NCBI GenBank assembly: GCA_036745195.1
Contig: DAIOGO010000006.1
Location: forward strand, 1-43,400
From: JBFHRE01 sp036745195
Lineage (GTDB): Bacteria > Actinomycetota > Acidimicrobiia > Spongiisociales > ZC4RG35
Reading direction: 5' to 3'
DNA length: 43,400 bases
The notes beneath the pieces are model-generated. The model saw only the letters and a list, made by a program, of their open reading frames with translations. It was not told the DNA's origin and did no database searches. Shown here in pieces: positions 1-7,695 of this stretch; position 1 is the stretch's first letter, and every line of letters starts with the position of its first letter. A program made the position numbers and the translations under genes.

Positions 1-21
1 AAGAAGGTTGATGGCTGGGTG

Positions 22-56
22 TGGCGCATGGCGCATGGCGCATGGCGCATGGCGCC
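22..56. repeat. Heptanucleotide tandem repeat
   Basis: Five head-to-tail copies of the 7-mer TGGCGCA; the last copy ends in C instead of A. It lies just after the 3' end of the minus-strand gene at 62-709, so it is intergenic or at the edge of a gene outside the window. A second, unrelated 7-mer array occurs at 17668-17695. Such tracts can vary in copy number by slippage. No function is visible. Confidence 0.85.
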
Positions 57-61
57 TTGTG

Positions 62-709
62 TCAGTGCATCGGTTGGGCGACGGGAGTCAACTCACGGAC
101 CGCCTGCCACACCGTTGTTCCCCGGTAGTCCCAGTATTTGGTTCGTTCCAGGACGATCGAACGGCCCCCCATCACCCCGCCCGGGATGTGGCCGTTGTGG
201 ATGCGGACATTGAGGTAATACTGGGGAGAGAGGGCGGTCGCCACCTGGGCATGGCGCTGGCTCGAGCGCCATCGCTCCCGATCGTCGGGGGCATCGTGGA
301 TGACGAGGTTGGCCCAATTCCCGTCGGCCAGTTCGACCGAGGTGTAGGAGAGGATGCCGGGGTAGTCCTTGAACTCGAGCACGACCTCGGCATTGGCCTG
401 TTCCAGCGCTTCCATGTTGCGGTCGCGGATCCGTTCCCCGAAGAAGCCGACGACATGAACCTTGGACCGTTTGCCGATCCGCATCGGATCACAGACGATG
501 AGCCGGCGCTTCAACCCCATCACGGTCCACTCGACAGGCTCGTACGGTCGCACTGTCAAGACACCCTCTGCCATCTCGCCCAGGGTGGCGCGCAGGTCTT
601 CGAGCATGTAGGCCAGGATCTGCTGGTCGCGTTCGTACCGGCCGGGTGAAGTGAAGGGCCTGCCCCGGGCCGTCTGGGTCGTGCCGAGTTGGATGGTTTC
701 GGTGGCCAT
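62..709 (-). CDS. Conserved-looking protein of unknown function (215 aa)
   Basis: I do not recognise the family. The start is set at the ATG at 709 (MATETIQLG), because residues further upstream look like non-coding read-through across the divergent neighbour. The product is soluble, with no signal peptide or membrane segment. It has a charged helical stretch near residues 25-45 and several short beta-like segments; the alternation loosely resembles ferredoxin-like alpha/beta barrels, but that is only an impression. The 36-bp gap to the PhnD-like gene starting at 746 must hold both promoters, which suggests shared control with the methylated-amine genes that follow. Coding character (strong third-position GC, no stops) supports a real gene. 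Confidence 0.6.
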   Translation of the reverse strand: MATETIQLGTTQTARGRPFTSPGRYERDQQILAYMLEDLRATLGEMAEGVLTVRPYEPVEWTVMGLKRRLIVCDPMRIGKRSKVHVVGFFGERIRDRNMEALEQANAEVVLEFKDYPGILSYTSVELADGNWANLVIHDAPDDRERWRSSQRHAQVATALSPQYYLNVRIHNGHIPGGVMGGRSIVLERTKYWDYRGTTVWQAVRELTPVAQPMH

Positions 710-745
710 GGCGTTCGTCGCGATATCGGTAGATTCGAGGCGGAA

Positions 746-1510
746 ATGTACTCGTTCATGACCGCCGCCTCGTTCATGTCCCTGAATCTGGTGGACCACC
801 ATCGCCGAATTGCCGTGGACCTGGGCCGCCGGACCGGGATCGACATCCGCTGGGAACCGGGGCGGCCACTGGCCGAAGTCGATCTCGCCTTCAGTTGCGG
901 GCTCCCGCTGGCGCGCGCTGGTGACTGGACGATGCTGGTGGCTCCGGTGGGGGCCGGCCCGGCCTACGCCGGTCGACCGGTGTATTTCACCTATTTCGTC
1001 GTCGCCCGGGACCATCCCGCCCGCCGGTTCGAGGATCTGGCCGGCACCGGGCTGGTGATGAATGAACCCGTGTCGCATTCAGGCTTCGCCGCGGTCCTGG
1101 CCGAGTTGGCGTTCCGCCGGATCGACCTCGGCTTCTTCGGGGGTCACCGTTTCTCGGGTGGCCATCAGGCGAGCGTCGAGGCGGTGGCGGGCGGGAGCGG
1201 CGAGGTGGCGGCAGTCGACTCGCTCATGTTCGACGCCCTCGTCGAGCAGCAGCCGGAACTGGCCGGCCGGGTGCGGGTGGCGGCCACCGGGGCCGCCTGG
1301 CCGGCGCCTCCGCTGGCGGTCCGCTCGTCCCGCGCCGCCGAGCTGGGCGACATCATCGCCGGGGACATCGTCGCGCACCAACCCTCGGTGCCCGGCGTGG
1401 CCCATTTCGCGACCGTCGACAGCGCCAGGTATTCGGTCATGGCCGACAACTGGCGGCGGGTAGTTCCACCAGGTGGAATCGTCTCATCAGGCGGGACCCC
1501 ACCGACCTAG
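746..1510 (+). CDS. PhnD/SsuA-like substrate-binding protein without signal peptide
   Basis: A 254-residue protein with the fold pattern of phosphonate/transferrin-type periplasmic binding proteins. The central segment has the usual 'ARDHPARRFEDLAG' strand-turn, then an 'S-SGF' ligand loop, and later the 'GGHQASVEAVAGG' and 'AAVDSLMFDAL' stretches typical of the second lobe. The start is the ATG at 746 preceded by GAGG. No signal peptide or lipobox is visible, so it may act in the cytoplasm as a ligand sensor or enzyme accessory rather than as a transporter component; no ABC permease or ATPase gene is nearby. It sits 31 bp before the dimethylglycine dehydrogenase-like gene on the same strand. 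The ligand cannot be told from sequence. Confidence 0.75.
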   Translation: MYSFMTAASFMSLNLVDHHRRIAVDLGRRTGIDIRWEPGRPLAEVDLAFSCGLPLARAGDWTMLVAPVGAGPAYAGRPVYFTYFVVARDHPARRFEDLAGTGLVMNEPVSHSGFAAVLAELAFRRIDLGFFGGHRFSGGHQASVEAVAGGSGEVAAVDSLMFDALVEQQPELAGRVRVAATGAAWPAPPLAVRSSRAAELGDIIAGDIVAHQPSVPGVAHFATVDSARYSVMADNWRRVVPPGGIVSSGGTPPT

Positions 1511-1541
1511 AGTCGTCGCATTGGCGACGAGGAGTAGAGAC

Positions 1542-4007
1542 ATGCAGGCTCGGGTGGTGGTGGTCGGATCGGGGATCGTCGGATCCTCGGTGGCCCTGCA
1601 CCTCGTCAAGGCCGGCTGGAAGGACATCGTCGTCCTCGACAAAGGCCCTCTCATCGACAACGACGGCTCCACCAGCCACGCCCCGGGCGGGGTGGTCGTC
1701 CTCAGCCACAACAAGCTGTTGACCCAACTCGCCAACTACGGCGCCAGCCTCTACAAGACGATCGCGGACCTCTCCCCGGATCGAATCAACACCAACTGCC
1801 GGGGCGGGATCGATCTGGCCGTGTCCGAACGCCGCTGGGCCGACCTGCAGCGGCTGCATGGGGAGGCGATCGCCTTCGGAGCCGAGGCCCGATTGGTGCG
1901 GCCCGAGGAAGCGGTCGAGTTGCACCCCTACCTCGACCCCTCCTCCTTCGTCGGTGGGATCTACGCCCCCAACGCCCAACTGGTGGCGGCGCCGATGCTC
2001 AACGGGGGGATCCAGCGCGATGCCGCCGCCGGCGGGGCGGCGCGGTTCATCGGCCACACCGAGGTTCTCGATGTCGAAGTGGCGGGGGGACGGGTGGTGG
2101 CGGTCTTGACGAGCAACCCGGGACTCCCCCGGATCGAATGTGAACAGGTGGTGCTCGCCACCAACATCTGGGGCCCGCTGCTGGGTGACAAGCTCGGGGT
2201 GCCGGTCCCATTGTTGGGATACGAGCACCAGTACATCATCTCCCACCCGTTGGAGGCGCTGGCCCGATTCGACCGGGACCGGCCCGAGCACGAGGTCACG
2301 CTCCCCACCATCCGGGAGGTGGACAACACGCTCTATCTCCGCCAGCACTGGGACTCCTTCGGGGTCGGGAGCTACAAACACGCCCCTCGCCCGGTGTCCG
2401 CCCACCGGCTCGGGCAGACGGCCAAGCACGAGTTCACCTTCTCCGATTTCCTTCCCGAGGCCTGGCCCCAGATCCAGCGGGTGTTTCCGGCATTGCGCGG
2501 CACCGACCCGCACAGCTTCCCGGTCCGGTACAACGGGATCTTCGCCTTCCCGGTCGACGGCATGCCGATCGTGGGCCCCACCGCGGTGGCCGGACTGTGG
2601 ACCGCCCTCGGTTCCTGGCTCACCCATGGCGCCGGAGTGGGCAAGACCCTGGCCGAGTGGATGGTCGACGGTGAGCCGGAGTGGGACCCCCGCCAACTCG
2701 ACGTCAATCGTTTTCATCCGTTCGCCTCCACCCCCGCCTATCTGGAACGGATCTGCAATCAGAACTACCGGGAGATCTACGAGATCATCCATCCCCGCCA
2801 GGCGCCGACGGTGGTGCGCAACGTTCGCCTGTCGCCATTCCATCCTCGCCACCTGGCGCTGGGGGCGGAGTTCACGGTGTTCGCCGGGATCGAACTGCCC
2901 AACTGGTACGCCGCCAACGCCCCGCTGGTCGACCGATACCGGGAGGCGGTCCCCTCCCGGACGGGCTGGGCGTCCGAGTTCTGGTCCGAGATCCAGGGCG
3001 CCGAGCACCTGGCCACCCGCGAGTCGGTGGCGTTGTTCGACCTGCACGGCCTGTCGATCATCGAGGTGGCGGGGGCCGATGCCGCCGAATTCGTCGAGCG
3101 CCTGTGCGCCAACAAGGTGGCCCGCAAGGTCGGCTCCCTCGTCTACACCACCTGGCTCACTCCCCGGGGCGGGGTTCGGCGCGATCTGGCCGTGGCCAGG
3201 ATGGCCGACGACCGGTTCTGGATGTTCGTCGGTGAGGGATCCCGGCCCCGTGACCTCGATTGGGTGAGGCGGGCGGCAACCGGATCCGTCACGGTAGGCG
3301 ACATCTCGGACGGACTGACCGCTCTCGGGCTGTGGGGCCCCAACTCCCGTAAGGTGCTGGAGAAGGTCACCAGCGCCGATGTCTCCAACCAAGGGTTCCC
3401 CTATTTCACGTCGCGCTGGATCGACATCGGCACCACCCGGGCGCTCGCCCTGCGGGTGTCCTACGCCGGCGAGCTGGGCTGGGAGTTGCACATCCCGGTG
3501 GACGCCGCCCTCGGGGTGTGGGACCTGTTGTGGGAGGCCGGTCAGGAATTCGAGATCATCGGGGCGGGGATGGGCGCTTTCGACTCGCTCCGGTTGGAGA
3601 AGGGGTATCGCGGGTGGGGGACCGACGTTCACACCGAATACGACGCCTACGAGTCTGGGCTGGGCTGGACGGTGAGACTCGACAAGGATGACTTCATCGG
3701 GGCCGAGGCCAGCCGCCAGCTGTCGACCTCTCCGCTCCGCCGAACCCTGACATGTCTCACCTTCGACGACCGGGACGGGGTGGCCATGGGGTACGAGCCG
3801 ATCATGGCGGGCGACGATTGTGTCGGTTTCGTCACCAGTTCCAACTTCGGATACTCGGTCGGCGCCCAGATCGCCTACGGCTACCTGCCGCCGGCATTGG
3901 CGGTCGAGGGAACCAGGCTGGAGATCGTCTACTTCGGGAGGCGATTCGGCGTCACCGTGGCTCCCGACCCGCTGTTCGACCCGAAGATGGAACGGATGAA
4001 AGCGTGA
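1542..4007 (+). CDS. FAD-dependent oxidoreductase/GcvT fusion (dimethylglycine or sarcosine dehydrogenase type)
   Basis: This 821-residue two-domain enzyme is of the family that oxidises N-methyl groups of glycine derivatives and passes the one-carbon unit to tetrahydrofolate. The first ~400 residues form the DAO-type FAD domain, starting with VVVGSGIVGSS (dinucleotide-binding GxGxxG). The segment STSHAPGG contains the His that carries covalent FAD in dimethylglycine dehydrogenases. A linker FAO_M region follows, then GCV_T and GCV_T_C domains with the typical YAGELGWELHIP motif. The start is the ATG at 1542 with GAGGAG a few bases upstream. It is followed after 6 bp by an MttB-family gene, an arrangement suggesting stepwise demethylation of betaine-like compounds. 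The exact substrate is not determined; related enzymes also act on sarcosine or other methylated amines. Confidence 0.88.
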   Translation: MQARVVVVGSGIVGSSVALHLVKAGWKDIVVLDKGPLIDNDGSTSHAPGGVVVLSHNKLLTQLANYGASLYKTIADLSPDRINTNCRGGIDLAVSERRWADLQRLHGEAIAFGAEARLVRPEEAVELHPYLDPSSFVGGIYAPNAQLVAAPMLNGGIQRDAAAGGAARFIGHTEVLDVEVAGGRVVAVLTSNPGLPRIECEQVVLATNIWGPLLGDKLGVPVPLLGYEHQYIISHPLEALARFDRDRPEHEVTLPTIREVDNTLYLRQHWDSFGVGSYKHAPRPVSAHRLGQTAKHEFTFSDFLPEAWPQIQRVFPALRGTDPHSFPVRYNGIFAFPVDGMPIVGPTAVAGLWTALGSWLTHGAGVGKTLAEWMVDGEPEWDPRQLDVNRFHPFASTPAYLERICNQNYREIYEIIHPRQAPTVVRNVRLSPFHPRHLALGAEFTVFAGIELPNWYAANAPLVDRYREAVPSRTGWASEFWSEIQGAEHLATRESVALFDLHGLSIIEVAGADAAEFVERLCANKVARKVGSLVYTTWLTPRGGVRRDLAVARMADDRFWMFVGEGSRPRDLDWVRRAATGSVTVGDISDGLTALGLWGPNSRKVLEKVTSADVSNQGFPYFTSRWIDIGTTRALALRVSYAGELGWELHIPVDAALGVWDLLWEAGQEFEIIGAGMGAFDSLRLEKGYRGWGTDVHTEYDAYESGLGWTVRLDKDDFIGAEASRQLSTSPLRRTLTCLTFDDRDGVAMGYEPIMAGDDCVGFVTSSNFGYSVGAQIAYGYLPPALAVEGTRLEIVYFGRRFGVTVAPDPLFDPKMERMKA

Positions 4008-4013
4008 GAGCCG

Positions 4014-5537
4014 ATGCCGCGTGATACCTCGACCAGGGCGGGACGGCGTGCGTCCCGGGGAGCCGGGCTCCACCAGTTGCCGTGGCGCAACCTCCGTAAC
4101 CCTTACAAACCGATCGAGGTGCTGGCCGAGGAGCAGATCGTCGAGATCGAGAACGCCTCCTTCGACATTCTCGAGCGGCACGGGATGGAGTTGCTCCACG
4201 AGGAGGCGGTGGCGCTTGTCGAGTCCGCCGGGGCGGAGCTGGACGGCAACCGGGCTCGCTTCGACCGGAGCGTGATTCGCCACTGGGTGTCCCAGACCCC
4301 CTCCGAGTTCACCTTGCATGCCCGCAATCCCGAGCACAACCTGACCGTGGGAGGGAACCACCTCAACCTGGCCACAGTCGGCTCGGCGCCCAACGTGTCC
4401 GACCTCGATGGCGGAAGGCGGCCGGGCAACTTCGAAGACTTCTCCAACCTGGTGCGGTTGGCCCAGGCTTTCAACGCCGTCCACATGCTGGGTGGATACC
4501 CGGTGGAGCCGATCGACCTTCCCGCCCCCACCCGCCATCTCGACGCGGTGGCCACCATGGTCAGGTTGTCGGACAAGGTCCCCTACGCCTACGCGCTGGG
4601 CGAAGTGCGCATGGCCGACGGGCTCGAGATCATCCGGATCGGGCGGGGAGTGAGTCCCGAGCAGTTCGCCCGGGAGCCCTCCACCTTCACGGTGGTCAAC
4701 ACCAACTCCCCGTTGCGTCTCGACGGGCCGATGCTGGGCGGATTGATGACCGCTGCCCGGCTCGGGCAACCGGTGGTGGTGACCCCGTTCACGCTGGCGG
4801 GAGCGATGGCCCCGGCATCGGTGGCGGGAGCACTGGCGCTACAGAATGCCGAAGCGCTGGCCGGTCTCGCCATCGTCCAGATGGCCAGCCCCGGCGCTCC
4901 GGCCATGTACGGCGGGTTCACCTCGAATGTCGACATGCGGTCCGGCGCCCCCGCCTTCGGGACACCCGAGTACACCAAGGCCGCCCTGATCGGGGGCCAG
5001 CTCGCCCGCCGCTACCGGATTCCCTACCGGTCGTCGAACGCCAATGCCGCCAATTCCGTCGACGCCCAGGCCGCCTACGAGTCCCAGATGTCGATCTGGG
5101 GAGCGACCATGGGCCATGTCAACCTCATGCTCCACGGCTTCGGGTGGATGGAGGGGGGGTTGGTGGCCAGCTTCGAGAAGTTCGTGCTCGACGTCGAGAT
5201 GTTGCAGATGATGGGGGAGTTCCTCACGCCGCTTCGGATCGACTCCGACGAGCTGGCGGTCGACGCCATCGGCGAGGTGGGGCCGGGCGGTCACTTCTTC
5301 GGTTCCCAGCACACGCTCGACCGCTACGAGACCGCCTTCTACGCCCCGATCATCTCCAACTGGCAGAACTTCGAGAACTGGCAACTGGCCGGGGCCGTGA
5401 CTGCCGATCGGAAGGCCAACCAGATCTGGAAACAGGTCCTCGCCGAATTCGAGCCCCCGCCGCTGGAGGGGGCGGTGGCCGCCGAGCTGGAGGACTTCGT
5501 CGAACGCCGCCGGCGCCAGGGCGGGTTCACCGGCTGA
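4014..5537 (+). CDS. MttB-family (trimethylamine/glycine betaine) methyltransferase, non-pyrrolysine
   Basis: A 507-residue protein of the trimethylamine:corrinoid methyltransferase superfamily. Hallmarks are the N-terminal helical region (ENASFDILERHGMELLHEEA), the NLATVGSAPNVSDLDGG stretch, the central TIM-barrel strands with VVNTNSPLRLDGPML, and the C-terminal segment around GPGGHFFGSQHTLDRYE. True methanogen MttB reads through a UAG as pyrrolysine. Here the frame is open throughout with no TAG, so it belongs to the non-Pyl branch that includes glycine betaine methyltransferases. No corrinoid-binding partner (MttC/MtbC) is encoded nearby. It is almost certainly co-transcribed with the preceding dehydrogenase (6 bp gap). 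Substrate, and whether a corrinoid protein or tetrahydrofolate is the acceptor, are unknown. Confidence 0.88.
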   Translation: MPRDTSTRAGRRASRGAGLHQLPWRNLRNPYKPIEVLAEEQIVEIENASFDILERHGMELLHEEAVALVESAGAELDGNRARFDRSVIRHWVSQTPSEFTLHARNPEHNLTVGGNHLNLATVGSAPNVSDLDGGRRPGNFEDFSNLVRLAQAFNAVHMLGGYPVEPIDLPAPTRHLDAVATMVRLSDKVPYAYALGEVRMADGLEIIRIGRGVSPEQFAREPSTFTVVNTNSPLRLDGPMLGGLMTAARLGQPVVVTPFTLAGAMAPASVAGALALQNAEALAGLAIVQMASPGAPAMYGGFTSNVDMRSGAPAFGTPEYTKAALIGGQLARRYRIPYRSSNANAANSVDAQAAYESQMSIWGATMGHVNLMLHGFGWMEGGLVASFEKFVLDVEMLQMMGEFLTPLRIDSDELAVDAIGEVGPGGHFFGSQHTLDRYETAFYAPIISNWQNFENWQLAGAVTADRKANQIWKQVLAEFEPPPLEGAVAAELEDFVERRRRQGGFTG

Positions 5538-5626
5538 ACCGTGGGCCGGGGACGACACGGGGTGTATTCCCGAACCCAGGCTGGGTTCGCAGCTACCCGT
5601 GGTGTGTTCAGGAGCCCACGGTTCAG
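5534..5626. terminator. Bidirectional terminator-like inverted repeat spanning both stop codons
   Basis: CTGAACCGTGGGC at 5534-5546 is repeated as its exact reverse complement at 5614-5626. Each 13-base arm contains the TGA stop of one of the two convergent genes, so both genes end in the same sequence. Inside lies a second perfect hairpin, CGAACCC at 5571-5577 pairing with GGGTTCG at 5583-5589. There is no T-tract. I read it as a shared transcription end for both strands. Confidence 0.6.
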
Positions 5627-7605
5627 GTGCCAAGACGGGGAATCGACTCGTCCCAGCTCCGCTCGAACACCACCTGGTCACCTTGGCGGGCCGTCAGGCT
5701 CGCCTCGATCCGGAAGTGGGTGGCGGTTGAGGTCATGGTGGTGACGGTGTCGGTCTGAACGCTCCAGTCGCCGCGGGCCAGGCCGTCGCTCCACCGCGTC
5801 TCGACCCGGGCCGAGAGCGGGTCGGCGTCGTCGATCGAGTAGACGTCGAGCGAGCGGGTGGTGCGCACCAGCCCGGAAGCAAAGCGTTCGGCGCCGAAGT
5901 CGTTGAGCACCTCGTGGACGACCAGCTCCTCCTCGGAACGGGTGGAACGGGTGTGCATCTCGGGCCGGTCCATGATCACCGGGTCGGGCCGGGCTCCCAC
6001 CCCGTGTCCCAGCGGCGAGCCCCGGTCCTCCAGCCCGACCGGCGCCACCGGGACGAGCAGGCGACCGGTGTGAAGGGTGACCGTGGCGGCTGCGGGTTGC
6101 GGCCACACCAGCGGCCAGTAGGCGGTGGACAGCGCCAGCCTGATCCGGTTGCCGGCGGCGAATCGATGGGCGCAATCGTCGAGGGGAACGGAGAGGTGAT
6201 AGGTGGCCCCTTCCTCCAGCGGAACCACGGTCGCCTCACCTTCCAGGTGGGTGAGGTTGATCGGCATCCACGAGATCCGGGCCGAGGTGCCGTCCGGGAA
6301 GACCTCGCACAGGCGGGCCACCAGGTTGGCGGCGGGGGCGTCGGAGGAGACCTCGATCTCGAGCACGGGAGCCCCGATGACGTCGACATCGGCTGGCAGC
6401 GGCTCGGTGTCGAAGCAGACCGAGCGGGCGTCGTCGTGCCGCTGGTCACCGGGAAGATCCGGTCCGCCCCACATCGGGCAGAAGGCGCCGGCCGACATCC
6501 CGGTCGACTGCGGCGACGAGACCTCGATCCCGAGGGCGCCTCCACTCCCGGCTCCCAGGCGTCCGGGCGCCAGCGCCCACGTCTCGAGCAACCGGGGCGG
6601 CCACACGTCGAGCCCGACCCATCGCCCCGGGGTCAGCGCCGAGTCGACCGCCGGCCGGGTGGAGTCCGTGATGAACACCCGGTAGCGGGGCTCGTCGAGC
6701 ACCTGCCGATCTTCACCCTTCAGCCACTGGTCCCACCAGCGGAGGCAGAAGGACAGGAAGTCGATATCGGGGGCGGGCATCCCCTGATGCGGGTAGAGGT
6801 GGACCCAGGGTCCGACCACCGCCCGGGTCGGGGCCTCCAGTCCCGACATGAGCCGGAACACGGCGTTGGTATACGAGTCGGCCCACCCGCCCACCGCCAG
6901 CACCGGCGTCTCGATCCGTGAGAAGTCCTCGCACACCGAGCCGTGCCGGTAGAAGTCGTCGCGGGTGAGGTGATGGAGCCACTCGATGATCCAGGGCCGG
7001 TTGGCTTCGAGCCGCTCCATCCAGGCGGCCCTCCATCCGGGGCCGGCCAGTTCGGGGTCCGGTGGCAGAGAGTTGAAGGAGAACATGGTGGATCCCCAGG
7101 TGAGGTTCTCGGTGAGGAGCGTCCCGCCCTTGTGGTGGATGTCGTCGGCGTAGCGATCATCGGTGGAACAAACCGTGATCACCGCCTTCAGCGCCGGGGG
7201 ACGGAGCGCGGCAATCTGGAGCCCGTTGAATCCGCCCCACGATTTGCCGATGATGCCGACGTTGCCGTCACACCAGGGCTGACGGCTGATCCAGTCGATC
7301 ACCTCGGCGCCATCGGCCAGTTCGGTGGGCAGGTACTCGTCGAGCAACAAGCCGTCGGAGTCGCCGCTGCCCCGCAGGTCGACCCGGAGGCACACGTACC
7401 CGTGGGAGGCGACGTAGCGGTGCATGATCTCGTCGCGGGTCTCGAGCCCGCCCCGCTTGCGGTAGGGGACGTACTCGAGGATGGCGGGCACCGGAGCGGA
7501 GTCCTCGGGGAGCCAGATCCGGGCGGCCAAGCGGGTCCCATCGGCCAGCGGGATGAGCGTGTGCTCGCGCACCTGCACCCCGGGGACCTCGACGTATTCG
7601 GTCAT
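5623..7605 (-). CDS. CocE/NonD family (peptidase S15-like) hydrolase
   Basis: A 660-residue serine hydrolase with three parts: an alpha/beta-hydrolase core (about 1-150 and 220-320), an inserted helical cap (about 150-220), and a C-terminal jelly-roll domain of the X-Pro dipeptidyl-peptidase type (about 350-560). The nucleophile is Ser122 in GKSWGG. The acid is probably the Asp in GGWADSYTN, and the His lies in WVHLYPHQG. The N-terminal VRVDLRGSGDSDG strand-loop is typical. No signal peptide is seen, so it is cytoplasmic. The family cleaves esters or amides such as cocaine, glutaryl-7-ACA or X-Pro peptides; the natural substrate here is unknown. It is convergent with the MttB gene and divergent from the molybdenum hydroxylase operon (90-bp gap), so it may be unrelated to either. 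Confidence 0.87.
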   Translation of the reverse strand: MTEYVEVPGVQVREHTLIPLADGTRLAARIWLPEDSAPVPAILEYVPYRKRGGLETRDEIMHRYVASHGYVCLRVDLRGSGDSDGLLLDEYLPTELADGAEVIDWISRQPWCDGNVGIIGKSWGGFNGLQIAALRPPALKAVITVCSTDDRYADDIHHKGGTLLTENLTWGSTMFSFNSLPPDPELAGPGWRAAWMERLEANRPWIIEWLHHLTRDDFYRHGSVCEDFSRIETPVLAVGGWADSYTNAVFRLMSGLEAPTRAVVGPWVHLYPHQGMPAPDIDFLSFCLRWWDQWLKGEDRQVLDEPRYRVFITDSTRPAVDSALTPGRWVGLDVWPPRLLETWALAPGRLGAGSGGALGIEVSSPQSTGMSAGAFCPMWGGPDLPGDQRHDDARSVCFDTEPLPADVDVIGAPVLEIEVSSDAPAANLVARLCEVFPDGTSARISWMPINLTHLEGEATVVPLEEGATYHLSVPLDDCAHRFAAGNRIRLALSTAYWPLVWPQPAAATVTLHTGRLLVPVAPVGLEDRGSPLGHGVGARPDPVIMDRPEMHTRSTRSEEELVVHEVLNDFGAERFASGLVRTTRSLDVYSIDDADPLSARVETRWSDGLARGDWSVQTDTVTTMTSTATHFRIEASLTARQGDQVVFERSWDESIPRLGT

Positions 7606-7695
7606 GACTCTGATTCAAGCCGACCGGAACGGGATCGACGTCGGTTCGGCGACGTGGCAGGATGCGGGCCACGGCTAACGAGCACGAGGTGAAGT

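Noticed and set aside
1437..4769. A 1110-codon open frame on the minus strand
   Set aside because: It lies wholly antisense to the dehydrogenase and MttB genes, both with clear family motifs. Its product is low-complexity His/Gly/Arg/Pro/Val-rich, as expected from the complement of GC-rich coding DNA.
5534..5626. Inverted repeat as transposon ends or an attachment site
   Set aside because: There is no transposase or integrase, no target duplication, and only about 70 bp lie between the arms, which contain gene stops; a terminator is the simpler reading.
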